Assembly (NCBI GenBank): GCA_023422975.1
Contig: JAFAGF010000151.1
Location: 1-5,897 of the forward strand
Length of the DNA: 5,897 nucleotides
Reading direction: 5' to 3'
Source of the DNA: Pseudomonadota bacterium
Lineage (GTDB): Bacteria > Pseudomonadota > Gammaproteobacteria > Burkholderiales > Burkholderiaceae_C
Below are positions 5,012 through 5,897 of this stretch, piece after piece (the stretch's first letter is position 1; the number at the start of each line of letters is the position of its first letter). The notes under the pieces were generated by a model. That model was given only the letters and a program-made list of their open reading frames with translations. It ran no database searches and was not told where the DNA came from. Made by a program: the position numbers and the translations under genes.

Positions 5012-5897
5012 ATGGCATTTCAGCCCCCAGCAGTTCCAACTGCAAAAACTTCCCCCGAAAACACCGAAACCGTGCTCGCACAGCCGATGTGCGTCATGTG
5101 TTTCAACGCTTGTGACCCCAGTGGTGCAGGCGGCTTGACTGCGGACATCACCACCATTGCCTCCGTCGGCGGCCACCCTGTGGCCGTGGTGACCGGCGTG
5201 GTCGTGCGTGACACCAGCCATGTGTTTTCCCACACAGCCCTCGACGACGAGCAGGTCACCGACCAGGCACGCACCGTACTGGAAGACATTCCCGTGCGTG
5301 CCATCAAGGTGGGCTTTGCAGGCAGCCCAGCCAACCTGGCCGCGATTGCCGAGTTGTCCAGCGACTACCCTGATATTCCGATCGTCAGCTACATGCCAGA
5401 CCTGTCTTGGTGGCAGGGCGATGGGCTCGAAGAGTACCTGGATGCCTTCCAGGCACTTGTCATGCCTCAAACCTCGGTGTTGGTTGGCAACCACGGAACG
5501 CTCAGCCGCTGGCTGCTGCCAGACTGGAGCCACAGCCGCGCCCCGACCGCGCGAGACATCGCCAAAGCCGCCGAAGCGCTGGATGTGCCTTTTGTGCTGG
5601 TCACCGGCATTCCCCTGCCTGAGCAGCACATCGATAACGTCCTGGCCTCCACCGAAACGGTGATTGGCAGCAGCAAATTTGAGCTGTTTGACGGCAGCTT
5701 CCTCGGCGCAGGCGACACGCTCTCTGCAGCCCTGACGGCTTTGCTCGCTGCAGGCAACGACCTGGGCGCTGCGGCGCAAGAAGCGCTGGAATATTTGGAC
5801 CGCAGTCTGGGCAGTGGCTTCAGACCCGGCATGGGTCAACTCATACCCGACCGCATGTTCTGGGCGCAGCCCGAAGAAGGTACCGAAGCTGCGGAAA
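5012..5897 (+). CDS. thiD: ThiD-like (hydroxymethylpyrimidine/phosphomethylpyrimidine kinase family) protein, 3' end outside the window
   Basis: From ATG 5012 the frame stays open for 295 codons to the window edge; ThiD enzymes are about 260-290 aa, so little is probably missing. The ribokinase fold is shown by DPSGAGGLTADITTIASVGG (35-54), the counterpart of DPSGGAGIQADLKTFSALG in ThiD, and by the anion-hole motif FLGAGDTLSAALTALLAAG (230-248). The family phosphorylates HMP and HMP-P for thiamin synthesis in the cytoplasm. Two canonical ThiD features differ: the TPNLPEA stretch is VLVGNHGTL (156-164), and the DxV/xxKSG substrate region reads YMPDLSWWQGDG (127-138). The phosphate-loop residue that is Cys in ThiD (GTGC) is Asp235 here (GAGD), as in sugar and pyridoxal kinases. 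The first 25 residues are a low-complexity extension, followed by C27, C30 and C34. GGGA 6 nt before the ATG is the ribosome binding site. Family membership is firm, the exact substrate is not. Confidence 0.8.
   Translation, partial: MAFQPPAVPTAKTSPENTETVLAQPMCVMCFNACDPSGAGGLTADITTIASVGGHPVAVVTGVVVRDTSHVFSHTALDDEQVTDQARTVLEDIPVRAIKVGFAGSPANLAAIAELSSDYPDIPIVSYMPDLSWWQGDGLEEYLDAFQALVMPQTSVLVGNHGTLSRWLLPDWSHSRAPTARDIAKAAEALDVPFVLVTGIPLPEQHIDNVLASTETVIGSSKFELFDGSFLGAGDTLSAALTALLAAGNDLGAAAQEALEYLDRSLGSGFRPGMGQLIPDRMFWAQPEEGTEAAE

Noticed and set aside
4997..5839. 280-codon open frame on the minus strand opposite the ThiD-like gene
   Set aside because: Its translation is rich in G, H, V and Q with no family motif. 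It mirrors the plus-strand gene, whose DPSGAGG and GAGD motifs are clear.
1..5897. Search by eye for mobile elements, CRISPR repeats, tRNA genes and riboswitches, including a TPP riboswitch before the thiD-like gene
   Set aside because: No terminal repeats, transposase, spaced repeats or cloverleaf were seen. The 90-bp leader region is short and shows no CUGAGA-type TPP motif.

Overview
This window looks like a chromosomal housekeeping region of a betaproteobacterium, most likely a Burkholderiales / Comamonadaceae-type organism. That is an inference from the gene order (a ThiD-like kinase divergent from rubredoxin-pilG-pilH-pilI-pilJ-chpA), the moderately high GC and the protein sequences. 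The species cannot be named. I see no transposase, phage gene, CRISPR array, tRNA or rRNA, and no frameshifted gene.

Layout. Positions 4921 down to 1 on the minus strand hold one compact, probably co-transcribed set in the order rubredoxin (57 aa), pilG, pilH (single-domain response regulators), pilI (CheW-type adaptor), pilJ (membrane methyl-accepting receptor) and chpA (CheA-type hybrid histidine kinase; only its first 339 residues are inside the window). Gaps from rubredoxin to chpA are 63, 26, 11, 25 and 56 nt. A 90-bp divergent intergenic region (4922-5011) separates this set from a plus-strand gene for a ThiD-like kinase of the ribokinase fold, which runs off the right edge. The two edge-truncated genes (chpA and thiD) and the small rubredoxin gene are easy to miss in an automatic ORF list, but are clear on reading the frames.

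How the genes work together. PilG, PilH, PilI, PilJ and ChpA form the Pil-Chp chemosensory pathway known from Pseudomonas aeruginosa. PilJ senses a signal linked to type IV pili, PilI couples it to the kinase ChpA, and ChpA passes phosphate to PilG and PilH, which tune pilus extension, retraction and cAMP. No pilK methyltransferase gene lies between pilJ and chpA, unlike in Pseudomonas. Rubredoxin is a one-iron electron carrier; a link to the pilus pathway is suggested only by its position. The ThiD-like protein keeps the kinase fold motifs but has replaced several canonical ThiD substrate-side motifs, so its substrate is the least certain point of the window.

Novelty. The window is mainly a known system. 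The points most worth a second look are the divergent ThiD-like active site with a cysteine cluster, the rubredoxin leader gene with a hairpin before pilG, and the long acidic cytoplasmic N-terminus of PilJ.
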